DNA of 64,000 nt from Agrococcus sp. SL85 (GCF_026625845.1 NZ_CP113066.1:1798001-1862000), one strand, 5' to 3'; shown: positions 1-10,814, counted from the stretch's first letter. A program made the numbers and translations. Notes: generated by a model from the sequence alone, not told the origin.

Positions 1-2
1 GC

Positions 3-1628
3 GGCGAGGTCGAGCGCGGCCTGTCGATGGTCGACGGCGTCGTGCTGCTCGTCGACGCCTCGGAGGGCCCGCTGCCGCAGACGCGCTTCGTGCTCCGCAA
101 GGCGCTCGAGGCGAAGCTGCCGGTCATCCTCCTCGTGAACAAGACCGACCGCGGCGACGCGCGCATCGACGCCGTCGTGGGGGAGAGCCAGGATCTGCTG
201 CTCGGCCTCGCGTCCGACCTCGCCGACGACGTGCCCGACCTCGACCTCGACGCCGTGCTCGACGTGCCGGTCGTCTACGCCTCGGGCAAGGCCGGCCGCG
301 CCTCGGCGACGAAGCCGGCCGACGGCTCGCTGCCCGACAGCGAGGACCTCGAGCCGCTCTTCGCCGCGATCCTCGAGCACATCCCCGCGCCGTCGTACGA
401 CGACGAGGCGCCGCTCCAGGCGCACGTCACGAACCTCGACGCCTCGCCGTTCCTCGGCCGCCTCGCGCTGCTGCGCGTCAAGGCGGGCACGCTCAAGAAG
501 GGCCAGACCGTCGCGTGGGTGCGCCACGACGGCGAGGTCCAGAACGTGCGCATCACCGAGCTGCTCGAGACGAAGGCGCTCGACCGCGTGCCCGCCGAGA
601 GCGCGGGCCCCGGCGACATCGTCGCGGTCGCCGGCATCGCCGAGATCACGATCGGCGAGACGCTCGCCGACCCGGACGACGTGCGGCCGCTGCCGGCGAT
701 CACCGTTGACGAGCCCGCGATCTCGATGACGATCGGCACGAACACCTCGCCGCTCGCCGGCAAGGTCAAGGGCTCCAAGCTCACCGCCCGCATGGTGAAG
801 GACCGCCTCGACCGCGAGCTCATCGGCAACGTCTCGCTGCGCGTCGTCGACGTGGGCCGTCCCGACGCGTGGGAGGTGCAGGGCCGCGGCGAGCTCGCGC
901 TCGCCATCCTCGTCGAGCAGATGCGCCGCGAGGGCTTCGAGCTCACCGTCGGCAAGCCGCAGGTCGTCACGCGCCGCATCGACGGCACGCTGCACGAGCC
1001 CTTCGAGCACCTGACGATCGACGTGCCCGAGGAGCACCTCGGCGCCGTGACGCAGCTGCTCGCGGGCCGCAAGGGCATCATGGACGGCATGACGAACCAC
1101 GGCACCGGCTGGGTGCGCATGGAGTTCGTCGTCCCCTCGCGCGGCCTCATCGGCTTCCGCACCGAGTTCATGACGATCACGCGCGGCACGGGCATCGCCA
1201 ACGCGATCTCGCACGGCTGGCAGCCGTGGGCGGGCGCGATCGTCACCCGCAACAACGGCGCGCTCGTCGCCGACCGCCAGGGCGTCTCGACGCCCAACGC
1301 GATCATGGCGCTCCAGGAGCGCGGCGTGTTCTTCATCAAGCCCGGCGACGACGTCTACGAGGGCATGGTCGTGGGCGAGAACTCCCGCGCCGACGACATG
1401 GACGTCAACATCACCAAGGAGAAGAAGCTCAACAACATCCGGTCGTCGACCGGCGAGGAGCTCGAGCGCCTGACGCCCCCGAAGCTGCTCTCGCTCGAGG
1501 AGTGCCTCGAGTGGGCGCGCGACGACGAGTGCGTCGAGGTCACGCCCTCCGCGGTGCGCATCCGCAAGGTCAACCTCGACCAGACGACCCGCGCCCGCGA
1601 GGCGAGCCGCCTGAAGAAGCAGGGCTGA
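3..1628 (+). CDS. typA: Translational GTPase TypA/BipA, 5' end cut by window
   Basis: Ribosome-associated GTPase of the EF-G/EF-Tu superfamily, linked in other bacteria to ribosome assembly and stress adaptation. The frame is open from base 3, so the real start lies upstream; 541 residues are visible against a usual 610-640, leaving out the P-loop and switch I. What remains begins after switch II (MVDGVVLLVDA), followed by the G4 motif NKTD near residue 46, an EF-Tu-like domain 2, an EF-G C-like domain and the BipA-specific C-terminal region (RGLIGFRTEFMT, AISHGWQPW, NIRSSTG). The coding sequence ends just before a repeat array. Family assignment is secure from these motifs. Confidence 0.96.
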   Translation, partial: GEVERGLSMVDGVVLLVDASEGPLPQTRFVLRKALEAKLPVILLVNKTDRGDARIDAVVGESQDLLLGLASDLADDVPDLDLDAVLDVPVVYASGKAGRASATKPADGSLPDSEDLEPLFAAILEHIPAPSYDDEAPLQAHVTNLDASPFLGRLALLRVKAGTLKKGQTVAWVRHDGEVQNVRITELLETKALDRVPAESAGPGDIVAVAGIAEITIGETLADPDDVRPLPAITVDEPAISMTIGTNTSPLAGKVKGSKLTARMVKDRLDRELIGNVSLRVVDVGRPDAWEVQGRGELALAILVEQMRREGFELTVGKPQVVTRRIDGTLHEPFEHLTIDVPEEHLGAVTQLLAGRKGIMDGMTNHGTGWVRMEFVVPSRGLIGFRTEFMTITRGTGIANAISHGWQPWAGAIVTRNNGALVADRQGVSTPNAIMALQERGVFFIKPGDDVYEGMVVGENSRADDMDVNITKEKKLNNIRSSTGEELERLTPPKLLSLEECLEWARDDECVEVTPSAVRIRKVNLDQTTRAREASRLKKQG

Positions 1629-1637
1629 CCCGCCTCC

Positions 1638-1757
1638 GAGCGGTCGCTCCCGCCTTCGCGGGTCCCCGAGCGGTCGCTCCCGCCCACGAGACCCGTTGAG
1701 CGGTCGTTCCGGCCCGTGTGGGCCCTTGAGCGGTCACGAACGGCTGCGCGCACGTAT
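1638..1757. repeat. Four GAGCGGTC repeats at exact 30-bp spacing
   Basis: GAGCGGTC begins at 1638, 1668, 1698 and 1728. Copies 1 and 2 share 17 bases (GAGCGGTCGCTCCCGCC), copy 3 differs at two of these, and copy 4 diverges after the core and becomes the left arm of the palindrome at 1728-1782. Copies 1 and 3 carry small internal hairpins (CCCGC/GCGGG and GGCCC/GGGCC). Function unknown; the same core recurs inverted at 2846-2935. Confidence 0.75.
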
Positions 1758-1782
1758 GCGCGACAGCCGTTCGTGACCGCTC
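1728..1782. terminator. 55-bp near-perfect palindrome between convergent genes
   Basis: Arms at 1728-1752 and 1757-1782 pair over 25 bp around a 4-base CGTA loop, with a single bulged A at 1763. It lies between the stops of typA and the DUF559 gene, so a bidirectional terminator is the simplest role. There is no T tract. Its right arm (CAGCCGTTCGTGACCGCTC) resembles a sequence at 27497. Confidence 0.7.
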
Positions 1783-1807
1783 AGCGCTCCATGGGGCGGT
1801 GGCCAGC

Positions 1808-2716
1808 TCAGCGTCCGGCGCGGGCGAGCACGCGCTCGGCCGTGCGCGTCGCATGGGCATCGACGATCTGCGCCAGCACGGCGGATCGGCGCAGCCGGAG
1901 ATCGGCCTTCGTGATGCGGATCACGAGCCAGCCCTCCGCGGCCAGCCTGCGCAGCCGGCGGACGTCGCGGTCGTCCTGCGCGTCGTCGAGCCGATGGTGC
2001 TCGCCGTCGTACTCGATCGCGAGCCGCAGCGACGGGTCGGCGAGGTCCAGGCGAGCCCAGGCCGTGCCGTCGGGCTCGCGCAGGCTCGTGCTGCAGCACG
2101 GGCAGCGGGAGGCCAGCGCGCAGCATGTCGAGCCTGACCTCGGTCTCCTTCGGCGACTCCGCTCCGGGCCGCACCAGCAGCAGGGCCCGCTCGACCGTGC
2201 GGATCCCGCGGGCGCCGCGGCAGCGGCGCACGGTCTCCTCGAGGTCCCCGAGCGTGAGCGCTCCTGGCCGGCGCGGGTTCACCAGCCAGTCGCCCACCGC
2301 CACGAGCTCGTCGATCGAGAGCACGGTGCCGAGGTGCACGAACGCATCCTCGGGCGCCTCGAACCCAGTCCCGCGACCTCCACGACCCGCGAGACGAGCC
2401 GATGGCCGACGACGCCCGGCCTGCGCATCCGTGCCTCATCCGACGGGGCGGCGAGGTGCACCGGGCCGCGCTCGAGGCGGCGGGGCAACGGGATGCCGTG
2501 GAGCAGCGCGGCGGTCGAGTGCGAGAAGAACTGGTCCGGTCGCGCGAGGGCGGAGAGACCGGCGATCAGGTCGTCGCGATCACCCTCGGGGCCGGCCATG
2601 CCCGGTCCCGTGACCCGGACCCCTCGAGCAGGCCGGCGGAACGCCGCGCCCCGCATCGTCGATCTCGACAGGCCCGCTGCCATGCCCTGCTCGGTGGTGA
2701 ACGCTCGTCGTGTCAT
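1808..2716 (-). pseudogene. DUF559 endonuclease-domain protein, frameshifted as sequenced
   Basis: Three frames join into one 303-residue protein of the actinobacterial DUF559 type. The N-terminal part (MTRRAFTTEQGMAAG start at 2716) resembles AbiEi-like transcription-regulator proteins. The C-terminal part has the Vsr-like nuclease core IEYDGEHH followed by DVRRLRRLAAEGW. The frame breaks near 2370 (one G missing from a G run on the coding strand) and at 2082-2086 (AGGCT where AGGCGCT restores frame as ERLREPD). Restoring three bases gives 304 codons exactly. Role in the cell unknown; a partner AbiEii toxin is not adjacent. I think the breaks are sequencing errors, but a genuine decaying gene is possible. 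Confidence 0.75.
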
Positions 2717-2845
2717 GCGCGCATCACGCGGGCCCTGCGCGCGCCGGGTGCTCTCCGGTCTCGCGGCTGTGGAGGAGGAGCGCGCGAGCCGCTCGATCGA
2801 ACGGTCACGCGTGGTCGTCGGACGGGGAGTCTCGTCGCCACATGC

Positions 2846-2935
2846 GACCGTTCGGCGACCTGCGGCGGCGGGAGTGACCGCTCGGCGAGAGCGCGGTGCG
2901 CGAGCGACCGGTCGGAGCACGGGGGCTGGGGAGGG
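2846..2935. repeat. Three GACCG(N)TCGG repeats at exact 30-bp spacing
   Basis: GACCG begins at 2846, 2876 and 2906, continuing as TTCGGCGA, CTCGGCGA and GTCGGAGC. Read on the other strand the core is GAGCGGTC, so this array is inverted relative to the one at 1638-1757, and the two bracket the DUF559 gene. The rest of 2717-2998 holds further scattered copies (for example AACGGTCAC at 2800) and no open gene. Confidence 0.65.
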
Positions 2936-2998
2936 GCCGGGGCGGCCGCTCGGCGGGGGTGCAGGGTGCGGTGCGCCGGAGGTGGGAGGATGGCGGGG

Positions 2999-4096
2999 AT
3001 GGACCATCGGCTCGAGCGCGTGCTCTTCGTGCACGCCCACCCCGACGACGAGACGCTCTCGACCGGCGCGGCGATCGCCACCGTGGCCGCGGACGGCGGC
3101 GACGCGGTCGTCGTCACCTGCACGCTCGGCGAGCGCGGCGAGATCCGGCCCGAGCGGCAGGGCGAGGTCGACGCGATCGGCGTCGGCGAGGTGCGCCGCG
3201 CCGAGCTCGAGCAGGCGCTCCGCGCGCTCGGCGCGCGCGGCCGCCGCATCCACGGCTTCCAGGACTCCGGCATGCGCTGGCTCCCCGACGGCACCGCGGG
3301 CGCCGCGGCGGATGCGCCGGAGGACGCGATGGCGGCCGCAGACCCCGACGAGCTCGCCGACGCCCTCGGCGTGGTCGTCGAGGAGGTCGACCCCACGGCG
3401 ATCGTCACCTACGACGCCGACGGCGGCTACGGGCATCCCGACCACGTCGCCGTCCACCGCGCCGCCGTGCTGACGGCGCGCCGCTACGACCTGCCGCTCT
3501 ACGTCCGCACGCCGCGCCCCGCCGACGTCGCGTTCCCGCTCGCACCCGTGCGAACGCAGGTGCTCGCCGCGCTCGACGCCCACCGCTCGCAGCTCGAGGT
3601 GCGCGGCGACGAGGTGCTGCACGTCGGCGGCCAGCGCCAGGCCGTCGACGAGCTCGAGCACTACCGGCTCATCGAGCCCCTGCCCGCGCGCCGCACGCGC
3701 TGGACGCTGCGCGTCGGCGCGGTGCTCGCCGGCGCGATCGTCGGCGTCGTGGGCACCTTCTCGCACCAGTCGCTGCCCTGGGGCCTCCTGCTCTCGCTCG
3801 TCGCCGCGACCGCGCTCATCGGCGGCATCCGGGCCGCGAGCGGCTCCCGGCCCCTCACGCTCGGCGCCGTCCTCGGCCTCGTCGGCGTCATCGCGATCGT
3901 CGCGATCGACCCGCTCGGCCGCGGCACCTTCGGCGGCGAGCGCACGATCGTGCCCGCGAACCTCGCGGGCTGGCTGTGGACGCTCGTCCCGGCGCTCGTC
4001 TCGCTGCTCGCTCTGGCGTGGCCAGACGCCGAGTCGATGCGCCGGATTAGGATGGCACGAGCCGGCCGGGCGGACGACCCGCAGGGAAGGGGATAG
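2999..4096 (+). CDS. PIG-L family deacetylase with C-terminal membrane domain
   Basis: Zinc-dependent N-acetyl hydrolase of the PIG-L/MshB family. The N-terminal domain (about residues 1-230) has the metal motif HAHPDDET near residue 13 and the distal GHPDHVAVH. From about residue 235 the protein adds four hydrophobic segments, so it is probably membrane anchored; typical MshB proteins lack this tail. The ATG at 2999 is preferred over 2990 because GGGAGG at 2984-2989 sits at proper distance. Substrate unknown: mycothiol precursors are possible, but the tail argues for a surface or lipid-linked sugar. Lies 3 bp upstream of the ferredoxin gene. Confidence 0.85.
   Translation: MDHRLERVLFVHAHPDDETLSTGAAIATVAADGGDAVVVTCTLGERGEIRPERQGEVDAIGVGEVRRAELEQALRALGARGRRIHGFQDSGMRWLPDGTAGAAADAPEDAMAAADPDELADALGVVVEEVDPTAIVTYDADGGYGHPDHVAVHRAAVLTARRYDLPLYVRTPRPADVAFPLAPVRTQVLAALDAHRSQLEVRGDEVLHVGGQRQAVDELEHYRLIEPLPARRTRWTLRVGAVLAGAIVGVVGTFSHQSLPWGLLLSLVAATALIGGIRAASGSRPLTLGAVLGLVGVIAIVAIDPLGRGTFGGERTIVPANLAGWLWTLVPALVSLLALAWPDAESMRRIRMARAGRADDPQGRG
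4048..4053 (+). promoter_or_regulatory. Possible -10 box for fdxA
   Basis: TAGGAT lies 46 bp before the fdxA start and would give a short leader that includes the Shine-Dalgarno at 4085-4093. The -35 is not obvious. Confidence 0.35.
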
Positions 4097-4099
4097 GCC

Positions 4100-4420
4100 A
4101 TGACCTACGTGATCGCGCTCCCGTGCGTCGACGTCAAGGACCGCGCGTGCGTCGACGAGTGCCCCGTCGACTGCATCTACGAGGGCGAGCGGATGCTCTA
4201 CATCCACCCGGACGAGTGCGTCGACTGCGGCGCCTGCGAGCCGGTGTGCCCCGTCGAGGCGATCTTCTACGAGGACGACACGCCGGAGGAGTGGGCCGAC
4301 TACTACGAGGCCAACGTGCACTTCTTCGACGAGATCGGCTCGCCCGGCGGTGCGGCCAAGGTCGGCGTCATCAAGCACGACCACCCGATCGTCGCAGCGC
4401 TGCCGCCGCAGGCGCAGTGA
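4100..4420 (+). CDS. fdxA: 7Fe ferredoxin FdxA
   Basis: Small 106-residue electron carrier with one [3Fe-4S] and one [4Fe-4S] cluster. The first site is read from the spaced cysteines in [17 protein letters not shown], the second from [12 protein letters not shown]. The C-terminal extension ([14 protein letters not shown]) is typical of actinobacterial FdxA. A strong purine-rich ribosome site (GGGAAGGGGA) precedes the ATG. Its stop overlaps the GTG start of dapC in GTGA, so the two are translationally coupled, an arrangement seen in many actinobacteria. Confidence 0.96.
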   Translation: MTYVIALPCVDVKDRACVDECPVDCIYEGERMLYIHPDECVDCGACEPVCPVEAIFYEDDTPEEWADYYEANVHFFDEIGSPGGAAKVGVIKHDHPIVAALPPQAQ

Positions 4421-5514
4421 TCCCCTCCGGCGCCCGGCGCCTCGGGCTGCCCGACTTCCCCTGGGACACGCTCGCAGCCGCGAAGGCCCGCGCCGCGGCG
4501 CACCCCGAGGGCCTGGTCGACCTCAGCGTCGGCTCGCCCGTCGACCCGACGCCCGCGCTCCTGCAGGAGGCGCTCCGCGAGGCCACCGACGCCCACGGCT
4601 ACCCCACGAACCACGGCACGCCGGAGGTGCGGCGGGCGATCGCCGACTGGTTCGCGCGCGTGCGCGGCGTGCCGGGGCTCGCCGACGAGCACGTGCTCGT
4701 CACCGTCGGCTCGAAGGAACTCGTCGCGGGCCTGCCGCTGCAGCTGGGGCTCGGTCCCGGCGACGTGGTCGTGCACCCCCGCGTGGCCTACCCGACCTAC
4801 GACATCGGCGCGCGCATGGCCGGCGCGACCCCCGTGCGCGCCGACGACCCCGACGACTGGCCCGAGGCGACGCGGCTCGTCTGGGTGAACTCGCCGTCGA
4901 ACCCGACGGGGGAGGTGCTGGGCGTCGCGGCGCTCCGCCGCGTCGTGGCCGCCGCGCGCGAGCGGGGCATCGTCGTCGCGAGCGACGAGTGCTACGCGCT
5001 GCTGCCGTGGGAGGTCGACGACGCGCCCTCGATCCTCGACCCGCGCGTCACCGACGGCGACCGCAGCGGCCTCGTCGCCGTCTACTCGCTCTCGAAGCAG
5101 TCGAACCTCGCCGGCTACCGGGCCGCGTTCGTGGCGGGCTGCAGCACGGTCGTGCAGGGCGTGCTCGAGGTGCGCAAGCACCTCGGGCTCATGGCGCCGA
5201 GCCCCGTGCAGCACGCGCTCGCGGTGGCGCTCGGCGACGACGCCCACGTGGCCGAGCAGCGCGAGCGCTACCGCGCGCGCCGCGCCGCGCTCCTCCCTGC
5301 CCTGCGCGCTCGCGGGCTCGACGTCGCCGCCGACGCGGGGCTCTACCTCTGGGCGACCGACGGCAGGGAGGCGATGGCGCAGGTCGACGAGCTCGCGGGC
5401 CTCGGCATCCTCGTCGCCCCCGGCGGCTTCTACGGCGACGACCGGCGCATCCGGGTGGCGCTCACGGCCTCGGACGCGGACGTCGCGCGCGCCGCGGCCC
5501 GCCTCGCGGGCTGA
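4417..5514 (+). CDS. dapC: Succinyldiaminopimelate transaminase DapC
   Basis: PLP-dependent fold-type I aminotransferase, 365 residues, that converts N-succinyl-2-amino-6-ketopimelate to N-succinyl-LL-diaminopimelate in lysine and peptidoglycan precursor synthesis. Visible landmarks: [13 protein letters not shown], the substrate/PLP segment [14 protein letters not shown], and the Schiff-base lysine in [12 protein letters not shown]. The GTG start overlaps the fdxA stop (GTGA). The fdxA-dapC pairing and the presence of dapD and dapE 6 kb away support DapC over other class I/II aminotransferases. Confidence 0.92.
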   Translation: MIPSGARRLGLPDFPWDTLAAAKARAAAHPEGLVDLSVGSPVDPTPALLQEALREATDAHGYPTNHGTPEVRRAIADWFARVRGVPGLADEHVLVTVGSKELVAGLPLQLGLGPGDVVVHPRVAYPTYDIGARMAGATPVRADDPDDWPEATRLVWVNSPSNPTGEVLGVAALRRVVAAARERGIVVASDECYALLPWEVDDAPSILDPRVTDGDRSGLVAVYSLSKQSNLAGYRAAFVAGCSTVVQGVLEVRKHLGLMAPSPVQHALAVALGDDAHVAEQRERYRARRAALLPALRARGLDVAADAGLYLWATDGREAMAQVDELAGLGILVAPGGFYGDDRRIRVALTASDADVARAAARLAG

Positions 5515-5635
5515 GCGCCGCGACAGGGCGCGGGTCCAGCCCTGATCGGCGCCGTCCGCGCCGCACGCGGCTGCCGGGCGCGCGCCCGATCCCGGCCTCG
5601 GACGCCCCCGTGTCGGACCACCTGGCGACGCTCGG

Positions 5636-5641
5636 TAGGCT
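5636..5641 (+). promoter_or_regulatory. Leaderless promoter -10 box of gltA
   Basis: TAGGCT ends 6 nt before the GTG at 5648 and no Shine-Dalgarno is present, so transcription probably begins at the start codon. The 133-bp gap upstream contains nothing else I can name. Confidence 0.55.
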
Positions 5642-5647
5642 GGGCCT

Positions 5648-6940
<1,293 letters not shown>

Positions 6941-6998
6941 CACGACCCCTCCGCCGCCTGCGCGGCGCATCGGATCGACCGTCACCCGAGGGAATCCC

Positions 6999-8456
6999 AT
7001 GACCAGCACCACGCAGGCGTCGGGCGCGCGCGCCGCCGTCGACCGCTTCTTCAAGATCAGCGAGCGCGGCTCGAGCATCCCGCAGGAGCTCCGCGGCGGC
7101 CTCGTGACGTTCTTCGCGATGGCCTACATCATCGTGCTGAACCCGCTCATCATCGGCGGCTTCTCGGCGGATCAGGCGGCCGTCGACGTCGAGGGCGGCT
7201 GGCTGCCGAACGCGCAGGTCGCCGCGGTCACGGCGCTCGTCGGCGGCGTCATGACGCTCGCGATGGGCCTCATCGCCAACGTGCCCTTCGGCCTCGCAGC
7301 GGGTCTCGGCATCAACTCGTTCCTCGCCTTCGGTCTCGTGGGCGAGCTCACGTGGCCCGAGGCGATGGGCCTCGTCGTGCTCAACGGCATCATCATCGTC
7401 GTGCTCGGCCTCACGGGCCTCCGGCGCATGATCTTCGACGCCGTGCCGGCGCCGCTCAAGGCTGCGATCACGGTCGGCATCGGCCTCTTCATCGCCTTCA
7501 TCGGCTTCGTCGACTCCGGCTTCGTGCGCTCGACCGGCGCGGCCTCGCCGCCCGTGCAGCTCGGCGAGGGCGGCTCGATCACCTCGCTCCCGACGCTCGT
7601 GTTCCTCATCGGGCTCGCGCTCATGGGCATCCTGCTGGCGCGCCGCGTGCAGGGCGCGCTGCTCATCGGCATCGTCGCGACGACGGTGATCGCGATCGTG
7701 CTCGAGGCGATCTTCCGCGTGGGCCCCTCGCTCGGCCAGGACCCGAACGCCTGGAACCTCAACCCGCCGGCGCTGCCGACCTCGCTCTTCGCGCTGCCCG
7801 ACCTCTCGCTGCTCGGCCAGGTCTCGCTCACGGGGTCGTTCGAGCGCATCGGCGTGCTCGCCACGACGATGTTCGTGTTCACGCTCGTCTTCATGAACTT
7901 CTTCGACGCGATCGGCTCGATGACGGGCCTCGCGCGGCAGGCGGGCCTCGCGAACGCCGACGGCCAGTTCCCGGGGCTGAAGCGCGCGCTCGTCGTCGAG
8001 GGCGTCGGCGCGGTCGCGGGCGGCGGCGCGAGCGCCTCGTCGAACACCGTCTTCATCGACTCGGCCGCGGGCATCGGCGACGGCGCGCGCACGGGCCTGG
8101 CCTCGGTCGTCACGGGCGCGCTGTTCCTCGCGGCGATGTTCCTGACGCCGCTCACCTCGGTCGTGCCGCTCGAGGTCGCCGCCGCGACGCTCGTCGTGGT
8201 CGGGGCGCTCATGATGGGTCAGATCACCGAGATCGACTTCACCGACCTCCGCGTCGCCCTGCCCGCCTTCCTCACGATCGTGGTGATGCCGCTCACCTAC
8301 AACATCGCCAACGGCATCGGCGTGGGCTTCATCGCCTGGGTCGTCGTCAACAGCGTGTCGGGGCGCGCGAAGCAGATCTCGCCGCTGCTGTGGATCGTCG
8401 CGGCGCTCTTCGTGCTGTTCTTCGCGCGCGGACCCATCGAGGCGATGCTCGGCTAG
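6999..8456 (+). CDS. NCS2/AzgA-family purine permease
   Basis: Integral membrane proton symporter for nucleobases, 485 residues with roughly 12-14 hydrophobic segments. The N-terminal helix contains FFAMAYIIVLNPLI, followed by GLAAGLGINSFLAF; the conserved carrier motif region reads ASASSNTVFIDSAAGIGDG. These features place it in the AzgA branch (hypoxanthine, adenine or guanine uptake) rather than the UraA branch. The ATG follows GAGGGAA at good spacing, and the gene appears monocistronic. Exact substrate cannot be read from sequence. Confidence 0.88.
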   Translation: MTSTTQASGARAAVDRFFKISERGSSIPQELRGGLVTFFAMAYIIVLNPLIIGGFSADQAAVDVEGGWLPNAQVAAVTALVGGVMTLAMGLIANVPFGLAAGLGINSFLAFGLVGELTWPEAMGLVVLNGIIIVVLGLTGLRRMIFDAVPAPLKAAITVGIGLFIAFIGFVDSGFVRSTGAASPPVQLGEGGSITSLPTLVFLIGLALMGILLARRVQGALLIGIVATTVIAIVLEAIFRVGPSLGQDPNAWNLNPPALPTSLFALPDLSLLGQVSLTGSFERIGVLATTMFVFTLVFMNFFDAIGSMTGLARQAGLANADGQFPGLKRALVVEGVGAVAGGGASASSNTVFIDSAAGIGDGARTGLASVVTGALFLAAMFLTPLTSVVPLEVAAATLVVVGALMMGQITEIDFTDLRVALPAFLTIVVMPLTYNIANGIGVGFIAWVVVNSVSGRAKQISPLLWIVAALFVLFFARGPIEAMLG

Positions 8457-8492
8457 CGCGAGCGCCGGCGCCGCGGCGACGCCCGCCGAGGC

Positions 8493-10071
8493 TCAGCCCT
8501 CGCGCGAGACCGCCGCGAGCAGCTCCGGCCACCGCCGGTCGATCGCGCGGCCCGCGATCGCGACGCCGCCCCACACGACGAGGGCTCCGATCACGAGGCC
8601 CGCGGCGAGGCTCGCCCAGCCGAGCCAGGGCAGCCACACGGCGGCGATCGCGAGCCCCACGGCGGGCAGCGAGAGCAGGCCGCCGACGACACCCATCGCG
8701 AGCAGGCCCACGAAGGCCTCGCCGCCGCCTGAGGAGCCTCGCCCGAAGGGGCTCGCGCCCGGCGCGGGCGCCTGCCCGGGGAGCCAGGGCGAGATCGCGG
8801 TGCCGACGCCGGCGACGACGAGCGCCGAGCCGAGGGTCGCGCCGAGCGTGGCGGGCAGCAGGTCGGCGCGTCCCGCGACGAGCGCGCACGCGACGCACGC
8901 GACGACGAGCAGCGGCAGCAGGAGCACGCCCATGCTCAGGAGGCGCCCTGCGCGGTCGGCGGCGCCGCGGATGCCCGCGTGCACGTGGAGCGCGAGCGCG
9001 TCCTTGTCGTAGGCGGTGTCGAGCTGCACCGAGGTCGAGACGACGAGGGAGGCCAGGAGCGGCGCGAACGCGACGGCGGGCCCGAGCGGGGCACCGCTCG
9101 CGAGGCCCGCGCCCAGCAGGATGAGGGGCACGAGCGCGACGCCGAGCACGTTGACGATGTGGCGGGGGTCGCGGAGGCGGTAGCGGATGCCGCGCGCGGC
9201 GACGGCGCCCGTCGGGGTCGGCGGCATCAGGCGGTCGAGCAGCCGTCCGGATCGCACGGCCCCGCCGCCGCTCGACACGACGGGCTGCACGAGCCGGGCG
9301 GAGAACGCGCGGGCCCAGACCCACCACAGCGCCGCGAGCGTCGCGAGCGCGACGAGCAGCCGCGCCGCGGCCACGAGCGGCTCGCCGTGCGCGATCGCGA
9401 GCGGCACGCCCCAGGCGGCGCCGAGCGGCGTCCACGCGACCGCGTCGGCGACCGCGGTGAGGAGCCCCTCGGCGCTGCCGAGGGCCGCGAGCCCCGCGAT
9501 CGCGCCCTGCAGCAGCACGCCGGATGCGATGAGCAGGAGCGTGCCGAGCACGAGCACGAGGTCGCGCGCACGGCGGTTGGCCAGCCTGCCGGCCGAGCCC
9601 CGCGGCCACCGCGCGGCCCGCGAGCACCGAGGTGGCGAGCAGCAGCGGCGCGGTGAGCGCTGCGGCCACGAGCGCGGCGACGTCGACGCTCCAGCCGACG
9701 AGGCCCACGACGAGCGCGATCGTCGTGGCGATGCCGCCGATGCCGACGGCGCCCGCGAGCAGCACCGCGGGCAGCAGGCGGCGCGGGCGCACGGGCAGCA
9801 GCGCGAAGAGCTCGGGGGCGAGCGCATCGTCGCCCGCGACGAGCAGCGCGCCGACGGCCCAGCCGACGACGATCGCGGCGCCGACGAGCACGAGCAGGTC
9901 GGGCGCGACGGTCGGCGCCGTCAGCCGCACCGCGAGCACCGAGGTGGTCAGGATGCCCAGGAGCAGCAGCGCCGCGATGGCCGTGAGCACGAGCGTCACG
10001 ATCGCCCAGGGGCTCCTCGTGAGCGTGCGGCCCAGCTGCCGCAGGCGCAGGCCTACGACGAGCGCAGCCAC
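8493..10071 (-). pseudogene. ABC exporter permease, frameshifted as sequenced
   Basis: Polytopic membrane partner of the ATPase encoded just upstream, 526 residues once the frame is repaired. The N-terminal half (with GDDALAPELFALLPVRPRRL) and C-terminal half (with RGIRYRLRDPRHI) are in different frames that meet at 9583-9587. AGCCT there, read as AGCGCCT, restores a continuous GRQALANRRARDL and gives 527 codons. Around a dozen hydrophobic segments. The GTG at 10071 overlaps the ATPase stop by 19 bp, a coupled pair. The substrate is unknown; the ABC-2-like layout suggests export. Confidence 0.8.
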
Positions 10072-10814
10072 GACAGCGTCCCCTCGCCGAGCTCGTGCGT
10101 GCCGACGAGCGAGAGGAAGCGCGACTGCAGGCTGGAGCCGGCGCGCACCTCGTCGAGCGTGCCGTCGGCGAGCAGTCGGCCCTGCGCGATGACCGCGACG
10201 CGGTCGCACAGCGACTCCACGAGCTCCATGACGTGGCTCGAGAGCACGACCGTGCCGCCGCCGCGGACGAAGCCAGCGAGGATCTCGCGGATCGTCTGGC
10301 CGGAGACCGGGTCGACCGCCTCGAAGGGCTCGTCGAGGACGAGCAGACGCGGCGCGTGGATGAGCGCGCACGCGAGGCCCACCTTCTTGCGCATGCCCGC
10401 CGAGTAGTCGACGACGAGCGTCGAGCCGGCCTCCGCGAGCCCGAGCGCGTCGAGCAGCTCGGCGGCGCGCGCCTGCACCACGGCCTCCGGCATGCCCCGC
10501 AGCAGCCCGGTGTAGCGCAGCAGCTCGGCGCCCGTGAGGCGGTCGAACATGCGCACGCCGTCCGGCAGCACGCCCATGCGCGCCTTCGCGGCCTGCGGAT
10601 CGGCCCACACGTCGGCGCCCAGGACGAGCGCCGAGCCCGCGTCGGGGCGCAGCAGCCCCGTCGCCATCGACAGCGAGGTCGTCTTCCCCGCGCCGTTCGG
10701 GCCGAGCAGGCCCAGCATGCTGCCCGCGGGCACGTCGAGGGTCAGCCCGTCCACGGCGACGCGCTGGCCGAAGCGCTTCGTCAGGCCGCGGAGGGCGAGC
10801 ACGGAGTCCGTCAT
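10053..10814 (-). CDS. ABC transporter ATP-binding protein
   Basis: Cytoplasmic ATPase of 253 residues driving the downstream permease. Walker A is GPNGAGKTT near residue 38, the signature is YSAGMRKKVGLA, Walker B is LLVLDEPF, and the switch histidine follows VVLSSH. The signature begins YSAGM rather than LSGGQ, as in many DrrA/CcmA-type exporters. The ATG at 10814 has GGGAGGA 8 nt upstream. Overlap with the permease implies one operon. The drug-exporter label would be inference only. Confidence 0.92.
   Translation of the reverse strand: MTDSVLALRGLTKRFGQRVAVDGLTLDVPAGSMLGLLGPNGAGKTTSLSMATGLLRPDAGSALVLGADVWADPQAAKARMGVLPDGVRMFDRLTGAELLRYTGLLRGMPEAVVQARAAELLDALGLAEAGSTLVVDYSAGMRKKVGLACALIHAPRLLVLDEPFEAVDPVSGQTIREILAGFVRGGGTVVLSSHVMELVESLCDRVAVIAQGRLLADGTLDEVRAGSSLQSRFLSLVGTHELGEGTLSWLRSS

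Noticed and set aside
1808..2716. AbiEi/AbiEii toxin-antitoxin system
   Set aside because: The N-terminus resembles AbiEi, but no nucleotidyltransferase toxin gene is next to it; the C-terminus is a DUF559 nuclease domain.
2279..4384. 701-residue reverse open frame
   Set aside because: Antisense shadow of the PIG-L and ferredoxin genes; Arg/Ala/Asp-rich composition with no motif, except its 3' portion, which is the start of the DUF559 gene.
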